Assembly (NCBI GenBank): GCA_017649485.1
Contig: JAGCGS010000068.1
Span: 62,001 to 126,000, forward strand
Length of the DNA: 64,000 nt
Origin: Bacteroidaceae bacterium
GTDB taxonomy: Bacteria > Bacteroidota > Bacteroidia > Bacteroidales > Bacteroidaceae
Reading direction: 5' to 3'
A model generated the notes under the pieces. It was not told where the DNA came from, searched no databases, and worked only from the letters and a program-made list of their open reading frames with translations. The position numbers and the translations under genes were made by a program. Positions 1 to 7,244 of the stretch are shown here, one piece after another (position 1 is the first letter of the stretch; each line of letters begins with the position of its first letter).

Positions 1-2
1 AT

Positions 3-95
3 CAGGATCTGACGCTAAAGGCTTTAGGCTTACCTGGACAAGATGTTCTCTGCGTGATGGCTGATGGTACAGAACGATTTGTAGAAATGAAATGA
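3..95 (+). CDS. 3' end of an unidentified gene (cut by window edge)
   Basis: One frame is open from the left edge to a TGA at 93-95 and encodes about 30 C-terminal residues, including GLPGQDVLCVMADG and ending FVEMK. The stop overlaps the ATG of the next gene in an ATGA arrangement, so the two are probably translationally coupled and this gene belongs to the same operon. I do not recognise the fragment. Given the Ubl and E2 genes downstream it could be the tail of an E1-like enzyme or another T6SS component, but nothing visible decides this. Confidence 0.6.
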   Translation, partial: QDLTLKALGLPGQDVLCVMADGTERFVEMK

Positions 96-880
96 ATATT
101 GATAATAACATATCGCATATCAGGGCAGAGGTACTGTTAAATCGCCTTTTTCCAGAGTTTGAACAACAATGGAGGGTGCGTAACTTGGGCTCTTTCTATC
201 GCAACTATACCCAAGATATTTTGTTTCTGGATGAAGAAACAAAAGAATTGGAAATGAGTCGTAACGGCTTATTAAACCTGCTGCCAGAAGGACTTTATAA
301 TAGTCAGGAAGAACTGAAGGGTGAGGATATGCGCGAGAAATTCAAGGAGTTGGAAGAACGCATCAAACTCCTTAGAGAGGCGTTTATGCCGATAGATACC
401 TATTGGTTTAAACAAAGCCTTTTGGTTGAACGACAGGTGTGTGAGTTGTTGGAAGATAAGTTGGACTATGTGTTGCGCACCTATTTTGATTTTGATATGA
501 GCCAAGAGAAAGACCCGTTGGTAAAAGAAGTGGCTGTTATGTTGCCATTCATAAGTTGCAAACGAGGTGACTTTGGTTTCGTGCGACAGTTGTTAGAGAC
601 CTTACTGCATTGTCAGGTGATTATGGATACGTGTAGATATAGTCATACCGACAATACTGTCAGGTGGCTGCCAATGGTGCGATATGATTTGGTGCTGCCT
701 GGGCTATCAGCTGAGGAGTATAAGAAGAAGAATGAGGCATTGGAATCGTTGAGGGAGTTTATTATTGAGTGGTTCATTCCCATGGAAGTGGAGTGTGTTA
801 TATTGGTGAAGGAGTTTGGAGTTCCCCAGCAAACCGACTCACGATTGGTGTTGGACTATAATACAGAGACAAAATATTAG
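92..880 (+). CDS. tssG: TssG-like T6SS baseplate protein
   Basis: A 262-residue soluble protein with no signal peptide, lying directly before TssK-, TssE- and TssF-like genes. TssG is a wedge subunit of the T6SS baseplate and binds TssF, TssE and TssK in the cytoplasm. Visible hallmarks are a short N-terminal helical part (about 1-35), a stretch around residues 40-75 reading as strands followed by RNGLLNLLPEGLY, and a C-terminal part ending in an EWFIPMEVE strand. The start overlaps the preceding stop by four bases, and TssK begins 36 bases downstream. The assignment rests on gene order and weak motif resemblance to the Bacteroidetes (T6SSiii) form, not on a strong signature. Confidence 0.6.
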   Translation: MNIDNNISHIRAEVLLNRLFPEFEQQWRVRNLGSFYRNYTQDILFLDEETKELEMSRNGLLNLLPEGLYNSQEELKGEDMREKFKELEERIKLLREAFMPIDTYWFKQSLLVERQVCELLEDKLDYVLRTYFDFDMSQEKDPLVKEVAVMLPFISCKRGDFGFVRQLLETLLHCQVIMDTCRYSHTDNTVRWLPMVRYDLVLPGLSAEEYKKKNEALESLREFIIEWFIPMEVECVILVKEFGVPQQTDSRLVLDYNTETKY

Positions 881-916
881 TTAATAGTTACTAGCTACGG
901 GTTAGGAAGAGATAAT

Positions 917-2119
917 ATGGATATAAATTCAAGAATTAATTGGAAGCCGGGAATGGAGATTACCGCTAAAACTATGCGAGGCATGGCCATTGCAGATGAC
1001 ATGAGGCATCGTATAGCTTTGCGGGCGGCCATTGGTGCAGTACGCATGGGCAGGCTGCCTGATATGCCATTCAATTGCAATGGCGTATTTGTTAAGAACC
1101 ATTTTGAGGCCGACCATTTTAGGTGCATGGCCTTGCTTCCCTCTGGCAGGATAGTAGATGCTGAAGAAGACATCAACGTAGATATTCCGATGCTGTTTGG
1201 TGACCGCTATTACTTGACAGTGGGTATAGTTGATGAGCAACGTGAGTATGAGAGCGAGGGAATTCCCTATGTGACATCTCGCTATAGATACGGTATCCAT
1301 TCTCAAGAAGAGATAGAGCAAGGTGACTTACTGCCTCTGGTGCGCTTCAAGGCTAAAGATGGGTTGCTTAGCATGGAAACCGACTTTATGCCACCGTGTT
1401 TAGTGTTGGACTCAGATGATCGTTTTAGGATTTATGCCGATAAATATACAGCTCACATCGACAGGTTGGCACATCATCCTAACCTTGAAGAAGGAGAAGG
1501 AAAGCGTACCTTGCTACATTATCTGTTCCTTTTGAAAGGCTATGATATGCGTGGCAGTGTGCAAGGTTTTGTAACCTTGATGCATGAGATTGCACAAGCT
1601 ATCGCCTACTATATTTTGTCGAAACATCAAGAGAATCCGGTAGATGTTCCACAAGTCTCTTATGTCGATATCCAACTGTGGTTGCAATGGCTTGATGATT
1701 ATTTCTCGGGAACAGCCACTTTGCTTGATGGAGTAGTGTTGGTTGATAACACCATCGATTATGAGGCATTGCTGGCACAGGCAAAAGCTGAGCTTTATAG
1801 CCGCTTGCATCCTGAATTGATAGAGAAGCTAATAGCTGATATGAGGGAGGAACTGAAGGCAGAAGTGAAGCGTAAGTCAGATGAGATAACCATTTTCATC
1901 AACGAAACACTCAGAAATGAATTGGAGAAGCATTTGACAGATCTTTTGCAGGATAAAGCTCAACAGATGAATAACGAACTGAATGAACATGTTATACAGA
2001 TGAGCGAGGAAATCAGTCAATCGCTGTTTGAGAAGATGTATTTCGAACTGTTTGAGAATCTGTATAATGCATTATATGTGCCTGAACCAGAGGAAGAACC
2101 TTTTGTACCATTGATTTGA
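917..2119 (+). CDS. tssK: TssK-like T6SS baseplate protein
   Basis: A 400-residue cytoplasmic protein. The N-terminus (INWKPGMEIT, about residues 8-17) corresponds to the start of TssK proteins, where W-x2-GM recurs. A MPPCLVL segment near residue 157 matches the conserved 'PP-C-L' strand that ends the N-terminal shell domain. The C-terminal third (about 290-390) is strongly helical and probably coiled coil. TssK links the baseplate to the membrane complex. This cluster has no TssJLM, as in the Bacteroidetes T6SSiii type, so its partner is more likely one of the membrane proteins encoded at 5.2-9.7 kb (inference). The next gene starts seven bases after the stop. Confidence 0.65.
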   Translation: MDINSRINWKPGMEITAKTMRGMAIADDMRHRIALRAAIGAVRMGRLPDMPFNCNGVFVKNHFEADHFRCMALLPSGRIVDAEEDINVDIPMLFGDRYYLTVGIVDEQREYESEGIPYVTSRYRYGIHSQEEIEQGDLLPLVRFKAKDGLLSMETDFMPPCLVLDSDDRFRIYADKYTAHIDRLAHHPNLEEGEGKRTLLHYLFLLKGYDMRGSVQGFVTLMHEIAQAIAYYILSKHQENPVDVPQVSYVDIQLWLQWLDDYFSGTATLLDGVVLVDNTIDYEALLAQAKAELYSRLHPELIEKLIADMREELKAEVKRKSDEITIFINETLRNELEKHLTDLLQDKAQQMNNELNEHVIQMSEEISQSLFEKMYFELFENLYNALYVPEPEEEPFVPLI

Positions 2120-2126
2120 TGATATT

Positions 2127-2582
2127 ATGACGAACATTGCATTACCTTTGAGAGTAACAAGTTCTGGATTGGCGAAGGAAAGGAGCCTGAAACGGAGCAT
2201 TGATGCATCGATAGACGTGCTGCTGACTACACAGTTGTTCAGCTCGCCTGCCGACCCATTTTATGGCTTCGTGTTCAATAACTTGCGATTCGAGATTTTC
2301 AATGAGCATGAAGGAGTGGTGTATGACAGTAATGATACTGGAAGCGTGTATGGTCTTCCTGGACTGTATGACAAAAAAATTTCTGGTTCATCGAAAAATA
2401 TAAACACATACGCTGCTGAGCTGAAAGAAGCCATTGTCAACAATGAAAAAAGATTGTCCGATGTGACAGCAAGCATGACCTATATGCGGGAGGAGCGTAA
2501 GGTGTATGTGACGGTGAAAGGGAATATCATCTCTACAAATAAGGAATATGTTTATACAAATATATTAAGAATTTGGAATTGA
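2127..2582 (+). CDS. tssE: TssE, gp25-like baseplate wedge protein
   Basis: A 151-residue protein of the GPW/gp25 family. The N-terminal half shows the family pattern: IALPLRVTSSGLAKERSLKRS, then a helix SIDASIDVLLTT and an extended FNNLRFEIFN segment, close to the IRP-aligned core that starts sheath polymerisation. It lies between TssK- and TssF-like genes, seven bases after one and one base before the other, so translation is likely coupled. The 25-60 segment is the most convincing part; the C-terminal half (VYVTVKGNI) fits the closing strands. Confidence 0.68.
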   Translation: MTNIALPLRVTSSGLAKERSLKRSIDASIDVLLTTQLFSSPADPFYGFVFNNLRFEIFNEHEGVVYDSNDTGSVYGLPGLYDKKISGSSKNINTYAAELKEAIVNNEKRLSDVTASMTYMREERKVYVTVKGNIISTNKEYVYTNILRIWN

Positions 2583-2583
2583 C

Positions 2584-4296
2584 ATGAAACAGACTGTGTT
2601 TGAAACCAGACAAAGGGCGGAAGAACTACTGCGTGAGGCACTGAACGTGTGGCGGCAGAGTGACAGAAATGATGCATTAGAAGGGTTGGAGAACGACCCT
2701 GTGATGCGTTTGATGATTACTGCCCTGGCTTATCAGGCTAATGAGGCAGCCAGCGATATGGAGGAAATTAAGCTGGAAGTGCTGCAGGATTTCGCCAATC
2801 TGTTGGTTCCTTATGAGGTGGGACATGCTGTACCTGCTACTGTTGCTGTGCAGTTGGCATTGGAGGATAATGTGCAGGAGATGGAGTTGGACTCTCGTAG
2901 CGAATTCGTTTTGGAAGGATCGGCCCACACTTTCATTCCTTTGCTGGAAACACGTGTGATGAATGCTCGTTTACGTTCTATATCCAGAATGGATGGACGT
3001 CGATGGAAGGTTTCGTTGCATTTCAAGAATTCGGTATCAGACCTGTCGGGTTTGTGTTTCACTATAAAGAATACTTGGTTTCAGGATTTGAAACTGACTT
3101 TAAACGGACAGACATTGCATCTGGTGAAACCTTGGAATTATAGCGATCTGCCACTGAATAGTAACTTTGGGTTGGATGCTATACTTTATAACCGCTCGCA
3201 GACTTATAATGCATCGGCTACATGTATGGATCTTTTCGCTCGCCAGAATACAAGGATGTTCTGTTTGAGTAAGAACGACACAGGTAGGCCAATGTTTCCA
3301 ATTGAAACAGATACTGTAGATTTGATATTCGAGTTCTCTGGTATTAACGACAATTTTGTGTTCGACAAAGATAACTTCATACTCAATACAGCATTGCTGG
3401 TAAATGCCAGAAAGCAGACTGTTACTCTCTCTAAGTCTTCTCCTGTAGCAAGGGTGACAGGAGCTAATGCCGATGAGGTGCAGGCTGGACAGCAGTTCCT
3501 GCACGCTATACGCCCTGCTGAAGAACAGATTTATGCTGATGCATTGATAGAAATACGTCGTGTGGCAGCCGATCGTTTTGACCAAGGTCGCCTGATGGCA
3601 CTGCTCAACTCGTTGTTGGTTAGATACCGTTCTGATTTCATTGCATACCGTAACCTGCCTGAGGGCTTTAACGATAAGACTATACTGACGCTGAATAATA
3701 TACTGACTTCGCTGATAGATGTAGTAAGCAAAGACAAACTGAAAGTATCACCAGGTGTCTATCTGATTCTGCGTCCCATCAAATCGGCTATTCATGAGAA
3801 CTATAGCGTGGATGTGTCATACCTTACCACCAGTGGAGCTGTGGTTAACTCATTACTCAATAGTTCAAGCAAGTTTGTAGCGCCTGTCGGTATTGATGGA
3901 GCGAAAGTCCGTCAAATAGCCGAACCTGTGTTGGGATTCAATGAGATTAGGGAAAAGACTGCTGAAGCAAGCTTGTCTCGTTATTATTTGGCAACACAAG
4001 ACCGTGTAGTGACGCCTGCTGACATCAAGTTCTTCTGTTATAACGAGCTCCTCACGCATTATGGTATCACCCGTGAAATGGTGAATAGCATCAGAGTGAG
4101 TCGCAGGCAGAAACCAGAACTGAGGTCATGTGGTTATGAGATTGTAGTGGAAATTACGCTTACGAACAACTCGTTTGTTATGCGTAGCTTCTTCGACAAG
4201 ATGAAACAGGTGGAGATATTGATACAGAAGATGATAGAAGTTCGCAGTGCCAATATCTATCCTATAACTGTTATATTGAAAGTAGAGAATAATTAA
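2584..4296 (+). CDS. tssF: TssF-like T6SS baseplate protein
   Basis: A 570-residue cytoplasmic protein. Residues 35-90 show the typical TssF opening: a 'DPVMRLMITALAYQANEAAS' helix, then LLVPYEVGHAVPATV, corresponding to the 'DP-E--RLLEAFA-L' and 'L-P-Y--P-PS' motifs of VasA/TssF. TssF is the large wedge protein that builds the baseplate with TssG, TssE and TssK. The length matches the family (about 580-600 residues). It starts one base after tssE and ends four bases before the Ubl gene, which ties the Ubl to the secretion operon. Confidence 0.75.
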   Translation: MKQTVFETRQRAEELLREALNVWRQSDRNDALEGLENDPVMRLMITALAYQANEAASDMEEIKLEVLQDFANLLVPYEVGHAVPATVAVQLALEDNVQEMELDSRSEFVLEGSAHTFIPLLETRVMNARLRSISRMDGRRWKVSLHFKNSVSDLSGLCFTIKNTWFQDLKLTLNGQTLHLVKPWNYSDLPLNSNFGLDAILYNRSQTYNASATCMDLFARQNTRMFCLSKNDTGRPMFPIETDTVDLIFEFSGINDNFVFDKDNFILNTALLVNARKQTVTLSKSSPVARVTGANADEVQAGQQFLHAIRPAEEQIYADALIEIRRVAADRFDQGRLMALLNSLLVRYRSDFIAYRNLPEGFNDKTILTLNNILTSLIDVVSKDKLKVSPGVYLILRPIKSAIHENYSVDVSYLTTSGAVVNSLLNSSSKFVAPVGIDGAKVRQIAEPVLGFNEIREKTAEASLSRYYLATQDRVVTPADIKFFCYNELLTHYGITREMVNSIRVSRRQKPELRSCGYEIVVEITLTNNSFVMRSFFDKMKQVEILIQKMIEVRSANIYPITVILKVENN

Positions 4297-4300
4297 TAAT

Positions 4301-4618
4301 ATGGAAGAATACTTTTTGGATATCGCTTATAAGAACAAGACGGTGAGGTTCAGGGTAGTAAATCCTGATGCACCGTTGAGTCAGCTGATGACTAACCTGC
4401 GGCATGCTGTGGGTAGTGACGGTAGATTGATTTTCGACTTCCCCTCTATAGATCAGACAGGTGCACCCTTGGATTATTTCTTTGGTAAAGAAGATCCTAC
4501 GGTAAATGAAGTGAGGGTTTTACGCCCCCGCATAGGTAAGACCGAGAAGAAGTTGAAAGACTATAATGTGAACAATGGGGATAAGCTGTTCCTGATACCA
4601 GACCCATTCCCAGGATAG
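4301..4618 (+). CDS. Ubiquitin-like (YukD-type) beta-grasp protein
   Basis: A 105-residue protein. The pattern is strand (YFLDIAY), strand (KTVRFRV), helix (APLSQLMTNLRHAV), then later strands ending KKLKDYNVNNGDKLFLIPD, which matches a ubiquitin/YukD-like beta-grasp where 'dY-v--GD-l-l' precedes the last strand. The protein ends in PFPG, so it has a single C-terminal glycine exposed without processing; ubiquitin-type conjugation normally needs a terminal glycine, usually GG. The gene lies four bases after tssF and 23 bases before an E2-like gene. I infer that it is the modifier of that E2 or a structural Ubl like EsaB/YukD of type VII secretion. The fold is inferred from pattern only. Confidence 0.62.
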   Translation: MEEYFLDIAYKNKTVRFRVVNPDAPLSQLMTNLRHAVGSDGRLIFDFPSIDQTGAPLDYFFGKEDPTVNEVRVLRPRIGKTEKKLKDYNVNNGDKLFLIPDPFPG

Positions 4619-4641
4619 TTGGGAGTTAGTAATAAGGAATT

Positions 4642-5217
4642 ATGGTCACTGGCAAAAACCGAAGGCTTTATGCAGAATGGCAGCTGATGGAAAAAAGGCT
4701 GGCAGGGAGGCAAGACATAAGCTATGAGGTAACGGAACGCAATGCGGCAGGGATGCCTACAGCTTACTTGGTAAACTACAAGTTAAAGAGCATCTGTGGG
4801 GTGAATGATGTGGATCGCTTGGATGACCCTCGTGTGAGCAACCCTCCGCTGTTTGCCACAGGATTTTGGATGAGCATCCAGTTGCCTGATGGTTATCCGT
4901 CGGTGGATGCACCTCCAGCTTTCCAGTTCCTTACAGAGGATGGACAGGGTAGGCCGATACCGCATCCTTGGCATCCCAACATCCGGTATTTCGGAGCTTT
5001 TGCCGGACGAGTCTGCATCAATATGGCAGACACATATACCGACTTGGTGTGGGGTGTAATGAGAGTGGCCGATTATTTGAGGTACGATATATACCATGCG
5101 GTGCAGGAGCCGCCTTACCCAGAAGATATGAAAGTGGCTGCATGGGTAGTGATGCAGGGTGAGCCAAATGGTTGGATTTATTTTAATCAAGAGATTGAAA
5201 ATGTACGGAATGATTAG
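4642..5217 (+). CDS. E2-like (UBC-fold) conjugating enzyme
   Basis: A 191-residue protein with the ordered landmarks of ubiquitin-conjugating enzymes: N-terminal helix RRLYAEWQLMEKRL (7-20), strands to FWMSIQLP (75-82), DGYPSVDAPP (YP at 85-86, PP at 91-92), PHPWHPNIRYFG with HPN at 111-113, then GRVCIN placing the candidate catalytic cysteine at C125, and a Trp (W137) after it as in E2s. HPN-to-Cys spacing is 12 residues, against about 8 in many eukaryotic E2s. It may carry the thioester of the upstream Ubl. It overlaps the next gene. No E1 is visible in the window. Confidence is high for the fold, moderate for activity. Confidence 0.82.
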   Translation: MVTGKNRRLYAEWQLMEKRLAGRQDISYEVTERNAAGMPTAYLVNYKLKSICGVNDVDRLDDPRVSNPPLFATGFWMSIQLPDGYPSVDAPPAFQFLTEDGQGRPIPHPWHPNIRYFGAFAGRVCINMADTYTDLVWGVMRVADYLRYDIYHAVQEPPYPEDMKVAAWVVMQGEPNGWIYFNQEIENVRND

Positions 5218-6361
5218 AAAAATAGGGTTAATAGGGTGGATGTGCCTGCTGATGCAGGGCATTGCTGCACAGACGGTGAAAACCATCACCGTTAGCCATC
5301 AAACACCTTACACTGACCACCTGACATTGTCGAAAGATGCCAGAGACAAAGATTTAATGGTGAAGTTCATCTTTGACGAAGGAGCCAACACTCTCACTGT
5401 AAGTTTGATTTCCTATCGCTCACTCTTTGTGTTCTGGGATCAGGTGCGTTATAAGCCTGCCGTATGGAATGGAAAGCTGCGTCCCGGACTGTTGCCATAC
5501 GTAACAGAAGGTAACCCTGACACCAAGATCAGGCTCAGCAGGAAATTCAAAAGATCAATACCTTTGCCTCGCAAAAACCATGTATTCAACCGTTGGATAT
5601 ATGTGGACGGCATGCAACCTGTACCTATGCCTTATAAGTTAGTGAATGATATCATCGAGCAGAAGTTTGACATTGTAGGGAAGCGCGAAATGGTAAAGGT
5701 TACCTTAAGAGATGTCTTGCTGATGGATCAAATACCTACGCGACTGGGCAAGCCAGAGAAGTATGAGATATCCTTCTCAACTGATCTCAACCTACAGTAC
5801 CAGGTACTCATCAGCCGAGACCCTTGCTTCGGTATGGACGAGGAAATCGCTGCAGCACAAAATGCTGTTGCCAGTGTGGAGAAAGCATCTGTTGCCATCA
5901 AGAACCGTTTTGGCAATGGTGTGGCTGCCAGCAAAGAACTGCTTGACGTGTTTGAGGAGATGAAGTCGCTCTTTTTACAGCAGTTTGCCCCTCATGAAGG
6001 CACCAGTACTTGCCCGAATGTAAATCAGGCTTGGGAGGAATATAACAAGCATGTCAGCTCCATTGCCTCTTTAGAGTGCAGGTTGGGCGGCATTGATTCC
6101 GATGGTGTTGTTGTTGGCGATGGGGTAAGTGCCCGCCTGTTGTTGGTGAAAGCACGCCAGATTGATGGATATGTGTCTCGGTGGCTGCTTACGAAAGATG
6201 TCATAGAGCGCCGAGATATCATTGCTAAATGCGAGGGTGTGATAGGTGAGGTGAATGAGTTGGTGTCATTACAGGGCATCAAGACTGATGAACAGCGCCG
6301 TGCCTTGAACGTGTTCCGTGAGGCACAGCAGTATTATAAGACAAATTGTGTGATGCCATGA
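5201..6361 (+). CDS. Secreted T6SS-operon protein, family not recognised
   Basis: The open frame begins earlier, but the ATG at 5201 (or 5210) gives a clear signal peptide, MIRKIGLIGWMCLLMQGIAAQ, with likely cleavage after AAQ; earlier starts bury it. The start overlaps the end of the E2 gene by 17 bases. The mature protein of about 360 residues has a beta-rich N-terminal half (residues 25-200, with a basic stretch RKFKRSIPLPRKN) and a helical C-terminal half. It should lie in the periplasm. By position it may stand in for one of the T6SSiii envelope proteins TssO, TssP or TssQ, but I cannot assign which. The stop overlaps the next start (ATGA). Confidence 0.6.
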   Translation: MYGMIRKIGLIGWMCLLMQGIAAQTVKTITVSHQTPYTDHLTLSKDARDKDLMVKFIFDEGANTLTVSLISYRSLFVFWDQVRYKPAVWNGKLRPGLLPYVTEGNPDTKIRLSRKFKRSIPLPRKNHVFNRWIYVDGMQPVPMPYKLVNDIIEQKFDIVGKREMVKVTLRDVLLMDQIPTRLGKPEKYEISFSTDLNLQYQVLISRDPCFGMDEEIAAAQNAVASVEKASVAIKNRFGNGVAASKELLDVFEEMKSLFLQQFAPHEGTSTCPNVNQAWEEYNKHVSSIASLECRLGGIDSDGVVVGDGVSARLLLVKARQIDGYVSRWLLTKDVIERRDIIAKCEGVIGEVNELVSLQGIKTDEQRRALNVFREAQQYYKTNCVMP

Positions 6362-7224
6362 GATTAGCTGCTTGTGTATTGGTGATGTGGTTGTTGTGCC
6401 CATTGGCAAGTTTGGCACAGACTATTGACGCTGATGCGTATATCGCCCCTTATGAGGTGGAAGCACGAGTGTTGCAATTTCAGGAGGAGTTGAATGAGCT
6501 TTATATTAGGAGTAATCAGAGGCTGGATTTTGACTATGATGCCCCTATGTCCGCTGGATTGATGCAGTCAATATCTGAAAGTATTGATTCTATGGAAGAT
6601 TCCTTGCATTCTTTCTCTACGCGTTGGAACACTTATCAGCAGGGGCTGCAGACATATATTGCCACTGATGAAGTGTTGCTTGATAGGGTGTCAGAGGTGC
6701 AGAAGCTGGAGCAGTTAGTTAGTCAGTCGATAGAAGGCCTGCGTCAGCAGTTTAACCAGATGTCAGCTTTCAATAGTGCTGAGGTTTTTGTGTTCGGACA
6801 AGACTCCGCATATTCCAGCCTCTATCGCCAAGCCATGAGCCTGTCGTTATCCTCCAAGCTACAAGCGCAGCTGGAGAAGGTCAAGGCAGCAGAGCAATTG
6901 CTGTTTGCCAATGTGCAGAAGAACTATGATGAAGCCAAGCAGACGGCAGAAAACTTTGTGCAGCTGGAGGGGCGTATGGAGAAGCTTGAAAGCAAGTATG
7001 TCGAGCTGAAGGTGGTATCAGGAAAAATACAGCAAGCGGTCTATAAGCCATTCATCCAGCGTATCAAGGACGAGCTGATGGTAACAGCAGCTGTGGTTGT
7101 TGTGATGATGTTTGCCAATATGTTAATTACTCGTTTGAAGGCAGCAAAGAAAACTGCTGACCAGATGAAGAAAATGAAGAATATGGTGGGAGGAGGAGGC
7201 CAAGAGTACTACCCAACCATCTGA
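6358..7224 (+). CDS. Periplasmic coiled-coil protein with C-terminal membrane anchor
   Basis: The ATG at 6358 overlaps the upstream TGA (ATGA) and starts a signal peptide (MRLAACVLVMWLLCPLASLAQ). A mainly helical periplasmic part follows, with coiled-coil character around residues 60-120 and 165-225. One membrane segment (MVTAAVVVVMMFANMLI, about 235-252) and a short, basic, glycine-rich cytoplasmic tail end the protein. The layout suits a trans-envelope scaffold linking periplasmic parts to the cytoplasmic baseplate. The family is not recognised; an analogue of TssO or TssP of T6SSiii is possible (inference from position). Confidence 0.6.
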   Translation: MRLAACVLVMWLLCPLASLAQTIDADAYIAPYEVEARVLQFQEELNELYIRSNQRLDFDYDAPMSAGLMQSISESIDSMEDSLHSFSTRWNTYQQGLQTYIATDEVLLDRVSEVQKLEQLVSQSIEGLRQQFNQMSAFNSAEVFVFGQDSAYSSLYRQAMSLSLSSKLQAQLEKVKAAEQLLFANVQKNYDEAKQTAENFVQLEGRMEKLESKYVELKVVSGKIQQAVYKPFIQRIKDELMVTAAVVVVMMFANMLITRLKAAKKTADQMKKMKNMVGGGGQEYYPTI

Positions 7225-7244
7225 TTGATAATAGATAATTGACG

